A DNA stretch of 64,000 nucleotides from Straminergon stramineum. Taxonomy: Eukaryota > Streptophyta > Bryopsida > Hypnales > Calliergonaceae. The notes below the pieces were generated by a model, which worked only from the letters and a program-made list of their open reading frames with translations, had not been told where the DNA came from and ran no database searches. Shown one piece after another: positions 12,601 through 26,800 of the stretch. The position numbers and the translations under genes are program-made. The stretch covers positions 24,416,248-24,480,247 of the forward strand of contig OY987266.1 of NCBI GenBank assembly GCA_963920665.1. Direction: 5' to 3'. The number at the start of each line of letters is the position of its first letter. The stretch's first letter is position 1.

Positions 12601-15600
12601 ATTTTTTTTTAAATTTTAATAAAAAAAATTTAAAGAATCACAATTGAAATTACACAACCTTCATTATCTTTTTAAATTGGCATGCAAGTAACTAAAACAA
12701 CTACTTAACCAATGGTTTAAGTTTCCAAAGTTGGATAGTACCTCCTTTTCCACAAAGTTGAGTCAAACTATACTCTCCCTATTGGGCAATGCCTAAAATT
12801 TCTTTTTTTCTAATTTTAAACATTATAATCTTACAATCTATATAGTTAAATGGGCTAAATTTTTCTCTACAAATTCCTAAAGTCGTCTAGTACAAATTCG
12901 TATAGTTGAAAGTTGATAAATTGTTTTTAGATTTTTAATTATGCCCAATGATTAGAAAGTGATAGTTTTCAACATTATTTTGTGAAATGTAGTCAAAGAA
13001 CTATAGGGGTTAAAGAACAAATGGAAATATAAAAATGAGCTTGTCCATTGGGTGGAATCACACTCAAAGGTACCAAAAAAGGGGTTAGACACAATAAAAT
13101 CTGCAATGTAACTTCTTTTAGCCATTGTTTTTTTAAGCTAAGCGATTAATTATAGTTAATTTAGTCCTTTTTGACTAATACTTCAAGTCTTGTTTAGACT
13201 AATATCTTTTTATTCATGAAAATATCAAAAACTCTTTACTAAAGTTCTAATTGAAGTTCAAATGTTAGCATGTTAGCATGTTAGCATGTTAGGTTTTTCA
13301 ATGGTAGGAAAGGATCTAATTTCTAATAAATGATAATGTGATTGAGTCCAAAAAAATCATGTGTATATATAATCATGTGATAGAGTAGAAAAGGACTCTT
13401 TAGCTACAATTTGAATACTTTTCTATTTTCTATAATATTCAGAAGTAAGAACATACAAACATCTTTTTCAATATAAAAATAATCCAAATGATGGTTGCTT
13501 TAAAACAAAACAAAAAATATTATTCACATCAATGTCCCTATGTAAGCAATTCTTGGAATTGAATGTTTAAATATTTTTTTAGAATAAATGAATAATTTGT
13601 CAAAAATCAATCAATTAATTAAAAAATTACACTATTTAGTATCTAAGATTTAATCACTAAAAATCCTAATGAATAGTTGGATGCTTGAGAAATATAAAAT
13701 ATTTGGATAAAAATATCCTTTTCAAGTGCTATATTGTAATATAGACACTAAATTTAGCCTTGCAATTGTTGATTTACGTCCTTCTAAGGATTTTACTTAA
13801 AATAATTTTTCTCCAACTTATCAAAGGAATGCATTGCAACACTATTCATCCATTAATTTATTAAAAAATGACAACATCAAAGGAATTTAGAGCCTTAACC
13901 CCCAAAGGACCATTGTCCCCTCGGGGGACAAAATGGATTTCAGGCAAGTTCCCATGACCTGAATTTTTTGTGAAAATTTTTGAAAATTTTCCAAAAGATA
14001 AAAAAACTGATTAGTTTTCTGGGAATATAATTTATATTTCAACCGGTGACTATGAGCAAAACTTATACCACAAAAGCCCAAATTTTCAATTGGCGGGCAA
14101 AATAAATCCACTAAAAATTTTTAAATTTTTAAAAAATTCATAGATTATATTTTGTCTATATTTGAAGCTTTCATTCATTCTATTTGGATTAGTGATGTCA
14201 AAGTTATGAACAATCTTGTTTTTCGGGCAATAGGATCATATTCTTGAAAAAATAAGTTATAGAATTCATTTTTGAATGCCATTTTCACAATTTTCCAAAA
14301 CAATTGTTTGACAAGGTTAATTTTGCTTGCTAGAACAATCTCACCTTTTGCATGATTGTGTTTCAATACCATCTTAGAGCTATTAATGATTTAGATTTTG
14401 AAGTACTCTTGGACCTACTTCTACTTAACAATTTTTTAAAGAATGAAAATCAAGATTTTTTTTAAAAAAGAATTTCCTGGACTATCAACTTAATTCTCAA
14501 CCTAAATAATTTTAAATTCAAATTCCATAGTGCAAAAAATTTCAACAAAAGTTAGTGAAAGTCATCTAAAATTGCAAGCCAATGTTAAAAAAAACATTAT
14601 TTTCTAACCTTGAATGCTAATATCTCTAAATCTATATGGTCAAACTTCATGAAATTTTTACCACTTTGTCTCAAAAAAATAAAGTTCAAGATCCTATAGT
14701 TAGATTCTAAAAATAATTTATTTTGTTTTCATGGGTGAATGTAGCAAAAATGGCAGTTTTGAGTGTTTTTTGACAGAAAAATGGCCTTGGTCCTTCAGGG
14801 ATTAAGAATTTAGAAAAGGACTCTAGACCTAGGCCTAGCAAAGTAATGGTATTGGTACCTTTGAGTGTGGTTTGAATCCATTGTTTGGATGACCAATTGG
14901 ATGATTGGACCAACATTCAAATAGGTATTAATCATCTAAAAACAAAATTCATTGAACCCCTAAAGTCCCAAAGTCCCCTTAGGGGACAGAATGGATTTCT
15001 GGTAGGTTATCTAATATATCCAAAACCATCTTGTAGTGACAAGATGTCCAGAAAACAACAACTATATGAGCAAGATTTCAATTGTTTTTCGAATGTAATA
15101 CTTTTTTGAGAAGAATCAAAATACCAAAGGTCAATACAATGCTTTCAACCCACTTGACTTTATAGGTTGCAAGATATAAGTACTCAAAGTTAATGGAAAA
15201 AAAATTCTTAGCTTCTTCTCCAATTGCTTGCCCTCTCTATTAGCATATTGTCTAAACTTAAGTTGCTTCCAAACTTTCAAGCCCCATTACTTTTGATTTA
15301 GGCATCTAGTTTGGGAAAAATTATATTTTGAAGAAGATTACAAAAATGTGCATCTTAGATAAGCACTTTACTTTTCTATGCTCAATTATAACTTCATATG
15401 AACCTCGATAAGCTATCATTAAGCATCATGGTAGCTTAAAGAACTTTACAGGTTAAAAACAGAGATTTTGAGCCCAAAGTGACTCACATGTTGAGAGATC
15501 AAGGGGAAGGTTTGGGCCATTAAGTTGTTGTGTTTGGAGTCCCCAACCCTCCATGCATTCTACTAGTGCATAAAATTCTCAAACTCAATTTTTAACTCAA

Positions 15601-17846
15601 TTTTTAATAGAGAATTGCAACTAATATATTCAATTTCTTAAATTTTCATAATTTTCATATCCATTGAAGGTTGGACATAATTTATGGTAAAAAATTGTTA
15701 TATGTAGATTGCAGCAAAGAGGTATTTTGATGAAGTAGAGGATTGGAGTAGTCCCAAAGAATTTGGTCCAATTGGAAGAAACTTGTATTTGGGAGGTATC
15801 CTCCATGAAATTCATTTACTTGCAGATGAGCCAAAAGATCACCAATTCATTGGCCTAATGAGATTTAGTCTCATGCTTGCCATTATTGGACCTCCATACT
15901 CAGGTTGATAATCTTCATAGTTGAAATTATCACTTCTATTGATGTTATCAAGGATATTAAGCATTTGCTATAAGGTATGTGCACCTAAAAGTGATACTCT
16001 CCTAATTGCAACACCTACATACAGCTATCCGAGATTTCAAGTTTGAAATCTTGGACTGCTATAGATAGGTTTTGCAATTAGGAGAGTGTCCCTTTTAGGT
16101 GCACATACCTTATAACAAGGAGAAATGGTAGTTTGGAGACACCAAGTGACTACAATGAGGGTACTAGTTTAGAGCTTGGTGCCTTGATATAGGTCCATGT
16201 AGCTTAGTCCTTGTAATAGAATTATATTCAATTTAGAACAATAGTATACTTGGACATAAGACCATTATGAATTACAACAATGCTAGCATGTGAGGGCAGA
16301 GACATGGGTTTACTAGCCTTGAACCTAGTTGTACCTACAACCATTTGAAGGTGTTTATAATATATGCACCTACAACATATGTACATTATAACACGGAAAG
16401 AGTTTATAACACAAGTACTTATAACATAAACACCTATAACCGTAGAAGTTGTTTATAATATAGGATCCTAGACTTATGGGCTCATAGATTATGTACTCAC
16501 ATGCTAACAGTCCCCCCTTTATAGTGGAGGTAGACTCTACAATACAAACAAGTAACCATTAACCATCCTCAATGTACTCTTCATCTAAGTTTATTCTAAG
16601 AGCATGAAGTTATTTATTTTCAATATGGATATAGTTTATATTTCTATAATGTAATGTTGAAATTCAACTGGTAGGAAAGACCACTGTGGGCAGACAATTG
16701 GAGGCAGATTTTGGACTTGTTCGTATAGATCCCAATCTTGTAATTCAATTTGCAATTGAATATGCCATTGCTGGTACAAGTCCAACATAGTATTTACAAC
16801 ATATTATTATTATTTTCGAGAGAATTAACTCCTAAAGTTCCTTAACTATGTTATCACCAAAACCCCTAAAAAACTGCCATTTCTAATACAACTACCAAAT
16901 TTTTGAAAAATATCATTTTTAGACACATGTAACTTCAGGATCTTGTAGTACACTAGATTGAGAAGATGTGGATAAAAATTCAGAAACTTCCACCGTGTAG
17001 ATTGCAAGATATTAGCATTTGAAGTGACAAAAATCCTTTTATGCACCTTGTGAAAAAAATGGGCACCTATACTTCACAAGGTCACATTTGTATGAAAAAA
17101 TGTCCAAAATGGTGGTGCTTCTTTAGATTCATTCTTCAATGCAAGTTATCTATATGCTTGATATTTTTCAGATCATTTGGAATTGTGCAACATATAGGAA
17201 AAAAATAGTAAGTACAAAGATGTAGAGAATGACTCAAAATACAAAATTGTTAACAATTTATTAATGGAATTGAAAATTCCCAATCCCAATGGTCGAAATG
17301 TTTTAATAAACAATGTACATCTAATGTTTTTATTTTTTTCAAAAAATATTGAAAATTGAGTTAAATAAAGGACTTCAAAGTTTATTTTAGAGTAGAGAAT
17401 CTATACTTGCCCACAAACTAAAACATCTCATAACTTTTGACTCATTGATCAGAATGGAATGATTCAAAGCTTTCTCTCTCTATATAAATTTAGAAAACCA
17501 ATTTCAAACTTTTATTTTTGAAAAAAATGATTTTTTCAGATCTGCTGGGACTGCCCAAGTTGAGAAACAAACTACATATTAGGCCATAACTTTTGACTCA
17601 TATTTCCAAATGCCTTAAAATTTAGTGCACATAAAAGATATACCTCATCCACACCTTCTATTAAAGTTTGGACCCAAAACATGAAAATCTCTAGTCACAT
17701 GTACCTACCCCCAAAAGTTATGTTACCAGAAAACACACCTTCATCCTTTAGGGGTTAAATGTCACATATCCTCCAACTTCATTTTTATCTCAATAGTAAT
17801 AGTATAGGCCAAAACTTATAAGTTTCTATAATATTCTCAAATCTTG

Positions 17847-17893
<47 letters not shown>

Positions 17894-20800
17894 TGAATAT
17901 AATAAATATATATAATTAAAAATATAATTAATACATAATTAATATTGATATTGAAAAAAAATTAAAAAGAAGAAAAATTCCTATGTTCCTAAATATTTTA
18001 CATCACAAATTACAGAAGATGAAATGCTCAAGCGCAACATGATCCCTAAACCTGTGACTTCTACGCCAACATCTTATAATTCTTGTACATGTGTGGAGGC
18101 TTTGCTTGATCCACCTTTGTTTCCCACTCCAACACCAACTCCAACTCCAACTCCTACACCTCCCCATCTAAATCCATTTCACAAATTCTCATGGAAAGGC
18201 GAACTTGGAATGCGGGCCAAAGAAGCTTGTGATAAGAAAACACTAGTAAGTTATTCTTTTATTGTTCATCAATTAATCTAATATGACTCAATTAAGTTCT
18301 TGATAAAAATTTATACATGAAAGGAAATCTAAAACTCATTACTTTCTTCAAAATCCATACCTCATAAATTCATCTCATAATTTCAAAAATAATTATTTTT
18401 AACAACAAATATGAAAAATAATTTTACAAATTTTTTTAGAAGTTGAATATTCAAACATAATTGTACATTATCCTAAGGCTATCTTTTATCTATTTTCAAA
18501 TTTTAACATGAAAATCCAACTATTATAAATTATAGTGTCTTACTGCAATTACCAAAAAGTCTTTGATGATTTATCATCTTCCATATATTATTGCATTCTC
18601 TACTTGAGGAATTTTTTCAAAAATAACTTGAATTTCAAAACTAAATTTTTTTTGTTGTTACATCCAATCATTTTGGTTGGTTAACTTTTACAGATTCCTG
18701 ACGAAGTTGTAGCACATTTAATGTTATTGGTGATTCATGAATTAAAAGAATATGGTATTTTTTTTTTCTTAAATTCTAAGTAGCATACATCCTTAAAAAT
18801 AAACAAAAATCTGAATGACTATAAATAACAATATAAGAACCAACTGTAATTATAATTATAATTTATGTGAAAATTGACGTATGTCATGAATGCATGTCTA
18901 AAATGAATGTAATTTTTCTTTATTTTTTACTATTTGGATGAAAAATGTTTGAAATTTATATAAGTTCAAGCACTATTGACTCACATATATATATGCATGC
19001 ATGTGGAAATTTAAAAATATAGCTTTGTGAAAAAATGATAACCCAACATTACATATGTCTATAGAAAACACAATATGTATTGTATTGTGTGCAATTAGCA
19101 AAATTACATGTAGAAGGGTGAAATTGGGGTGCAATTCCATCCTCTAATATTCATCAAATTTCTTCATCAAACCATAAACCTAGAATTTAACTTGCAGTTT
19201 GTGTTGTCAAAACAAATCAAACAAGTATTGTGATATGAAGAAAAGATATTTTTACATATTCAACTTTAAAAATATGCTTTTCTAGGAAAAAAATATTATA
19301 GGCCTACTTTAGATTCACTAAATTCTTTGTACACACTATGGATTGATGTAAGAATTCTTTGGCTAATGTATAATTACTTTAGTCAATGACAATTGATGAT
19401 TGATTTTATGATATTTTAATTTTCAAACTATTTAAAAAATAAAATTTTATTGAAGTATTATCAATAAAATTTCAAAAGAAAATTTTATAAAATTTTATAT
19501 ACTTATTAACCCAAAATGAAATTTTAGTTTGATAGAACAAATTACTTGAAAATTTGAATTTTTGAGACATCTCATTTGCACTACTTTGACCAAAACTTAG
19601 TAAGACCTTAATGGCAAAGATTGATTGTATTTAATTAAATAGTTAAAATAGTTAAATGATTATTTAATTATTTAAAATAATTATATATTTTATTATTTAT
19701 TACAAATCTCATCTAACTAAAAGTCATTTTTTATAGTACAAGAAATATCCAATCCTAATAAAATTCAAAAATTCAAAAATAAAAATTAATTAAATATAGT
19801 AATATGTAGTAAAGGATTTTTTCTCATGTTTATTTGCTGAAAAAAAATAAAGCTCAAAATTTCATTCAAACTTTTTATTTGTTTGAATTTTGAAGTGCAA
19901 GGATTCATTGCAACAGTGCACTTCTTTGTATAATGTCATTTCAAGCACTAAAGGACCACGTAACCATTCAATATACACAAAAAATCTTAGTTGATTGTGC
20001 ACAAAGCCAATTTTAATTGGATGTTCACAAAATTTTGATATAAGGTATGAACATGTATCCCCTTGGTGTGAATATAATTTTTTCCAATCAAGTGCATAAA
20101 TCAAAAGTTATGTTGTCTTGACCTTCGGATAGCTTGGGCACTTTGGGTAGTACATGCAAAACTCTTGCACCATTTCTAAAATTTGGCAAGTATGTAACTA
20201 ACATGATATAGGATACAACTATAAAAGAACAAACCATGTGTAGTGCAAAAATGTTGCTCTAAGATGTGTTAAAGTTTGTTGACCTTATCATGCAAGGTTG
20301 GAAAAAAAAATCCTTCAAACTTTAGACTTTATAAGGCCTCATTTGTTATATTGAGACTTTTTGCATATTTTGAGACAGAATGCTAGTTATTGGAAAATTC
20401 ATTTAAAAAAATCATAATTGAAACCAAAAATAAATAATGCTCAAACAGTGATCCTAAAATGAAATTCTAAAAGTTGGTGTTGTTACCTATTTATAAAAAA
20501 TTACTAGTAAAGAGATAAAGTTTTTTTATCTTTGAGTCAAGGATAAAAATGAGAATGTGAAAAGTCTCCATATAACGAATATGGCCTTTTATAGTCTTTT
20601 GAGTCATTCAATCATATTTTCAGAAAAAAATTTCCATACATTCTTCTTTCAATCTAGTACAAATTTACATCATTGAATTTTGAAAAAAATCAATTCTTCT
20701 TACTACCCTAAAATGTAGCAATTTTTGACAACTTTTGACCCAAATGTACCTTGGTCCTTTAAATGTTAAAGTACCAAGGAAAAAAGAATTAAGCCTTTTG

Positions 20801-23800
20801 AAGTTCAAATCTTCTTAACACATCTTTTGAATTGAGGTTTCTACATTTCTTTTTTCAAAAATTAGAATAGTGGCTGATGCATTGAGAGTTTGAAAACACT
20901 AAAAAGTATTATATTGTGGAAAAAAATAGTGCACCCTAATGACCCTACCTTGCTAATGGTGCACAATATATGAACATGAGTCAAAGAAAAAAAATACTCT
21001 TTTCAATTAACCTTATAAATGTAAGCTTGGAAGCTATTAAATATAAATTTATAAAATATGATATAATATATTTATATTTTTGAGGGGTTTCTTTAATTTT
21101 GAATCAATAAATAAATAGAACAACTTTTTTAAATTGTAGCATTTTGATTCTAGTATTGAAAATTCATCTAACTCATCGAAATTGATTGGACTTTGCAGAA
21201 GACCAAGTTCGAGCGCTTGAATGTTCTACCAAACTAGGTGTTTCCTTTTATATAAAATTTGAATGTTCACTATGATAAGACCATAGATACCTATTGTAAT
21301 ACTCCATAAACTTCTTCACTATTTGATTATTTCATTTGTTTCTTCTACATTTGTTTGTTATTTTAGTTATCCCATGTGAGGATCAATACAACATAAACTA
21401 AGTCATTTTTTGTAAAAAGTGCCAAATGTCATCTCGTGGTTGGTGTCATTTGATAACTTTAATTAATTATTTAGAAGGGAATGCTGATCTTGATTACAAA
21501 GTACATTATAGGCCTTACATCCCCCCAAACATAAATACAAGTGACATATTCAAAAACTTTTAAAAAATAATATGAAAAGGATTTCTTTGCATTCCATTTA
21601 AATTTACAAAGATTATATTTCAAAATTTAACAAACAATATCAAGCCTTTGAATATAAAAATGTTTTTAAGGTGGCCTTGGTCTTTCACTAATAAATTTGA
21701 ATTACAAATTATAATTTTGATATAAGATTTTATTAAAAAAAAATTATGGATTTAAATATTTGATGTTTATATTACACTAGGGTGATTGCAAAAAACATTC
21801 AACAATTCTATTGCATTTGGGTTTTGGAGGGGAATGAGAATTTTTTTTTTTTTTTTGAAATACATGGACAATTTCCATTGATAAGGGGGAAACTGAATGA
21901 GAACTTTTGAATACTTCTAATTTAAAATTTTGCATTATTTTAGAACCATTGCTTTTTTTTTTTTTAATCAGATTGGAGTGAGCCTTCTATGAGCAATCAC
22001 TTTGTTATACCATGTAGTGCCATGGAAAAAAAAACAATTATACGTTTCTCCTCCAATTGGCTACCTCCGCATTTAAAATTGGAAGATAAATCTGATTTTT
22101 TAAAGCTTAAAACTAAACATTCTTTGAAACATTATATAGATGGTTGAGTAGTAAGAAAATTAGTAATTTGAATCTTCAATAGTTCAATTATAATGTTTGT
22201 TGAAAGAAGCATACTTTAAAATGTTCAAAGGGAAGAAAAAATATTTTGAAATTTCTTTGATCATATAGTTTAAATGTTTTAGTTAACCATCTTCCCCAAA
22301 TTTGAATTCCAAATCTTTAAGAATCAATACTCAATAGTATACTTGGCCTCTTAAACACATTGTGACATATACATTTTATACAAAAATGTTTTAAATAATA
22401 AATTATTAATTCAATTTATGAAAATTTTCCAAAAAATTCAGTAAACTTTTAATTGGTATATCCAATTTTATTTCTTTTATAAATTTTTGCAACATTCAAT
22501 CATTGCCTCAAGGTTGTAGTTTAAATGCTTTGACCTTTAAATGCCAGACTATTGACCATGGAAATCATGCTTTTTGGAACTATATGACATCATCCACTTT
22601 AAAAAAACAAAAATACTCATTGGGAGTCAAACTACTGTAGAACATCTCTCCTTTCCACCTCTAATTCCAAGGATGAATAGTAGCGATTCTGTCCTACACA
22701 AGAGAATTCCTTGTCATTCATCGGACAAAAAACGTCCACCACATCATTTATGGGTTAATACTCAATATATGATGAGACATGGTACAAGTCTTTTTTGCAA
22801 TTGCCTAAAATACGAAACAAAGAGCATTTATTTATTTTTTCTATTTCATTCATGACTTCTATTTGCACCTTCATGTTGAGACATCCAAAAATGTAAAGAT
22901 ATTTAATGAGTGCCATATTAACAAATATTTACTTCATATCCATTATTGGCATATATTATGACAAATCATTCAAGAGAATCTTTGAATAGAATTTGATATT
23001 CAATTCAATTTTTTTTTCAAATTCAATTAACTAGGTTAAAAACTTATGAGTTGATTTTCTTAATCTTCATGACAAAAAAGAAATACTTTATAAATTTTTG
23101 ACATATAATGGTATAACATTTCTTGATAGGTGCTCCTAAAAAAACCTTGAAGAAACCTAGACATTTTGCAAATAAACCTAGTAAGATTTATTTTCTTGAC
23201 ATTTATAATAGTATACAGATAGCTATATATCTTACAAATAGAATTTTAATTATTTATGCATTCTTTCACTTAATATTCATTATATGTGACTAATAATTTC
23301 ACACATGTGTTATTATTTCATTTTTAAATATTATCTAATTTCAAAATTTCATAAAATAATAAGAAATATTCTTATCTATACAATATAATCATCTATTTTT
23401 GTAGATCAATGTTTTAAAAATAAAAAAAATAAAAAAACAATTTTTTTAATTTAATTTTAGAACTGAAAATTTTACAACTATCTTAGTATTCCTTTATTGA
23501 AGATTATCTACTCAAGCATTATAATTGAATAATTAAAAATAATTGATATTTGTGGTCACCACCATTGGTTATTTTTGAATTATCAAAAATTAATTCACAT
23601 ACAATAGAACCTCTCTAAATTATGTAATATAGTTGGGAGTAGGATGACAATATTACATTAGAGAGATTATTACATTGGGGAATGGGGAGGGTCATTGCAT
23701 TAATGACGTTTGTACATAGTCCAAGACTAGACAATCAATATTACCTTAGAGAGATTATTACTTTAATTAAAGAGTACCGTATTATTTTAGAGAGGTTCTA

Positions 23801-26800
23801 TTGTTTAGTGTTTGTAACAACATTTTTATGACTTTTAGTACATTAATCTAATTTGATTTTTGAAAGCAATTACAATACCATCTTCTAGTTTGACTTATTT
23901 CTTCATAAAATGTGGCATTTTTGTGTGCAGTGAAGGAATTCAAGTTGGCAGGCTTTTGCTTTGATGGGTTTCCTGAAACTCCAAGTCAAGCTGCTGAGTT
24001 CGAAAAGCTTATTACAGGCTATGATTTTTTCTATTGGAAGCGTTTTGCAGCAGCAGCTTCAAAACTTGCTCCACCTCCTGTACCAGTAAGTGACCTTTTA
24101 AGAGCTGATTGCATTTGGAGGGAAGTTAAACTCCTTGAAAAAAATACAGTAAAATTTTGTAGGAAGAAAAAATGGAATTGGCATCAAACCCAAGTCATTT
24201 CATATTTTTTGGACCTTTATGGAATCAGTTACAAATTTCTGAAGTTGAAATAGAGTGGTCAGTAGAAGCAACCACCTCCTGAAATGTACATTGTTGGTAC
24301 ATTGAAGAAAGTGAAATGTAACTTTTATGTTAGTGGTCCCTTTTAGAGCATCCTACTGTAACATTGCTTCTTGTCATACAATTAATGTGAATGTTTTTGA
24401 ATATTACCATAAGTGTAGATCATAACAAAATGCATATTCTTATAAGATCATAATATTTTGAATATTACCAGAAGTGCATATCATAATACAATAAGTATTT
24501 GTAATTCAATTAGATGTCCATTTCAAAATGAATTTCTTTCAATAAGGTTCATAATTTTTGTAATTAATAGCAAAAAAACTCTATTTGAATTTGTAGATTC
24601 CTGAGCACAAACTTGTATCAGGGTTAGATGCAATTTTTATTTTGGGCAACATTGCCCCCGAAGATGCATTGGACCGGGCTATGGGAAAAATTTATGATCC
24701 ACTCACTGCAGATGAATATCATTTGGAGATGAATCCCCCTAGATTTCAAGAATGCAAGTAAGAATATATAATAATAAAATATACTAGTAACTTCAAATTG
24801 CAATGAATTGTCACTCTCACATCGAAGAAGAATACTCACTTGTCACACTCTAGGTTTATTGTACATCGTGAATGTTGGATGAAATGATTGGATGATATTT
24901 CTCTAGGCTGAAAAGGTGACGGATTTTGTAACAAAAATCATAATACTGCATACTTAATATAATAAATTTTATATGCAAAATTCTTACATATTATTTGTGT
25001 ATCTTCATTCTCTATTTTTTTTAATCATGTACCATCTCAAAACATCTTATGTCAAATATGTGATGGAGAATGAATTTTAAGTATGGACATAGATTGCATC
25101 TTGTTACTTACCAAAGTAATATAAAAATATTTGAATTGATTGATAATAACCAAGTCTATTAAACTACTCTCAAATAGAAAAACTTACTTTAAAAAAAATT
25201 TCAAATCCATCTTTTTTTAAATTTGAAAAAAATATATATAACAAAGGTTTAAATTCCTACATTATTTCATTTTTAGATTAAAAATGGATATTGATTATTT
25301 TACTGTAGCATTTTAGGATCAAATTCTAAAGCTTCCAATAAAATATTTTTCATAATTTTGATGTCTTGAATGCTAATTTAATAAATTATTCTAAGATTGT
25401 TATTGTAAGTTTTATTTTTTCAACATAAAGATGATTTTCCAAGATGTATAAAAATAAAGTTAGCATTAAATTTTAATTTAAAAAGATATTGTAATTTCGA
25501 TTTGTAAACTTAATTAAGGATATAGTCTCATATACAAAGTATGAACATCTTTCATGGTATGTTCATAACATAAAGTGGCATCTTTACCAATTGACTACTA
25601 CAAATAGAATTGACTCTTTAAGATATTTGGTAAAAATATTATGTAAGATTTTAAATTATAATTCTCTTGTACCATCTTATTCTACATGCATTCCATGATA
25701 CTAGTCTTTTCTTGTAATAATGAAAGAATTAAAGATTGGATTATTGTATGCAAGTATCATGTGATTTGATAATGAATGAGCGTGTCTCCTCTCAATTACA
25801 AAGAAGTTGATTTTTCTATTAATAGAAAATTAAAAGAAAATAAGTACATATTAAAAATTAAGTAGTTAAATATAATAAATTCTAAGAAAAATTTCGAAAT
25901 TTGTTTAAAAATAAGAATGTCTTCTAGTCCTAAACTTAGCCAACTTCAAATTGGTCAAGTTTTTGAATTTGAAAATGGTTTGTAATTAGACTTCTTGTAC
26001 TTCATTTTATTATTTAAACCAAAGAGAAGCATTTTCTAAAATCAAGATTGAATTAAATTATTTTAAGACATATACTTTGAAGGCCATATTCGTTATATTG
26101 AGACTTTTCACAAATTTTGAGACAGAATGCTAGTTATTGGAAAATTTATTTAAAAAATTAGAAATTGAAACCAAAAATAAATAATGCTCAAATAGTGATC
26201 CTATAATGAAATTCTAAAAGTTGGTGTTGTTACTTATTTATAAAAAAATACTAGTGAAGAGATAAAATGGTTTATCCTCAACTCGAGGATAAAATTGAGA
26301 CTGCGAAAGGTCTCAATATAACAAATATGGCCTTTTTGGAACAAAAATATAAAAGAATTGGATAAGTATTATGGGATAGTAGTTGTTTTACATTGTATGA
26401 TTTTTCCCTCCATGTCACTATTATTGAATTAAAATACTTATAACTTTAATAACCATAAACATTTGATAATTGGGATATTAAAATACCCAACTTTCAGTTG
26501 TATTACAATTCAAAATTTCTAATAGATATCTTTATCATAACAATCTTGCAAACAAAAGGCCCCTTAAGGATCAAGGGGTAGTCCAATGTTTCAAAATTAT
26601 TGCGATGCACTAGATAATGCAAATTAGAAGAAGAATTTAATGGTGAAAATGAAACAAAAGTTGTAAAATATGATTCAAAAATCAAATCGATACATTTAAA
26701 TCAATTGCATAATTGCTATACTAACCAATGTTTTCCAATGAAATTCAAAACCAAAATTTTAAAATTCTTTCTAAAATGAGATATAGATTGAATATTTGTA

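Larger units (their letters stand above)
7646..15707. other. Intron 4 of the SPEF2-like gene (8,062 bp)
   Basis: Made largely of non-autonomous DNA elements: one minisatellite-carrying element, at least four TTAA-flanked elements or fragments, and a microsatellite. No coding exon recognised. The flanking exons are both phase 0 and join smoothly (LLYGK to IAAKRY). Confidence 0.65.
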
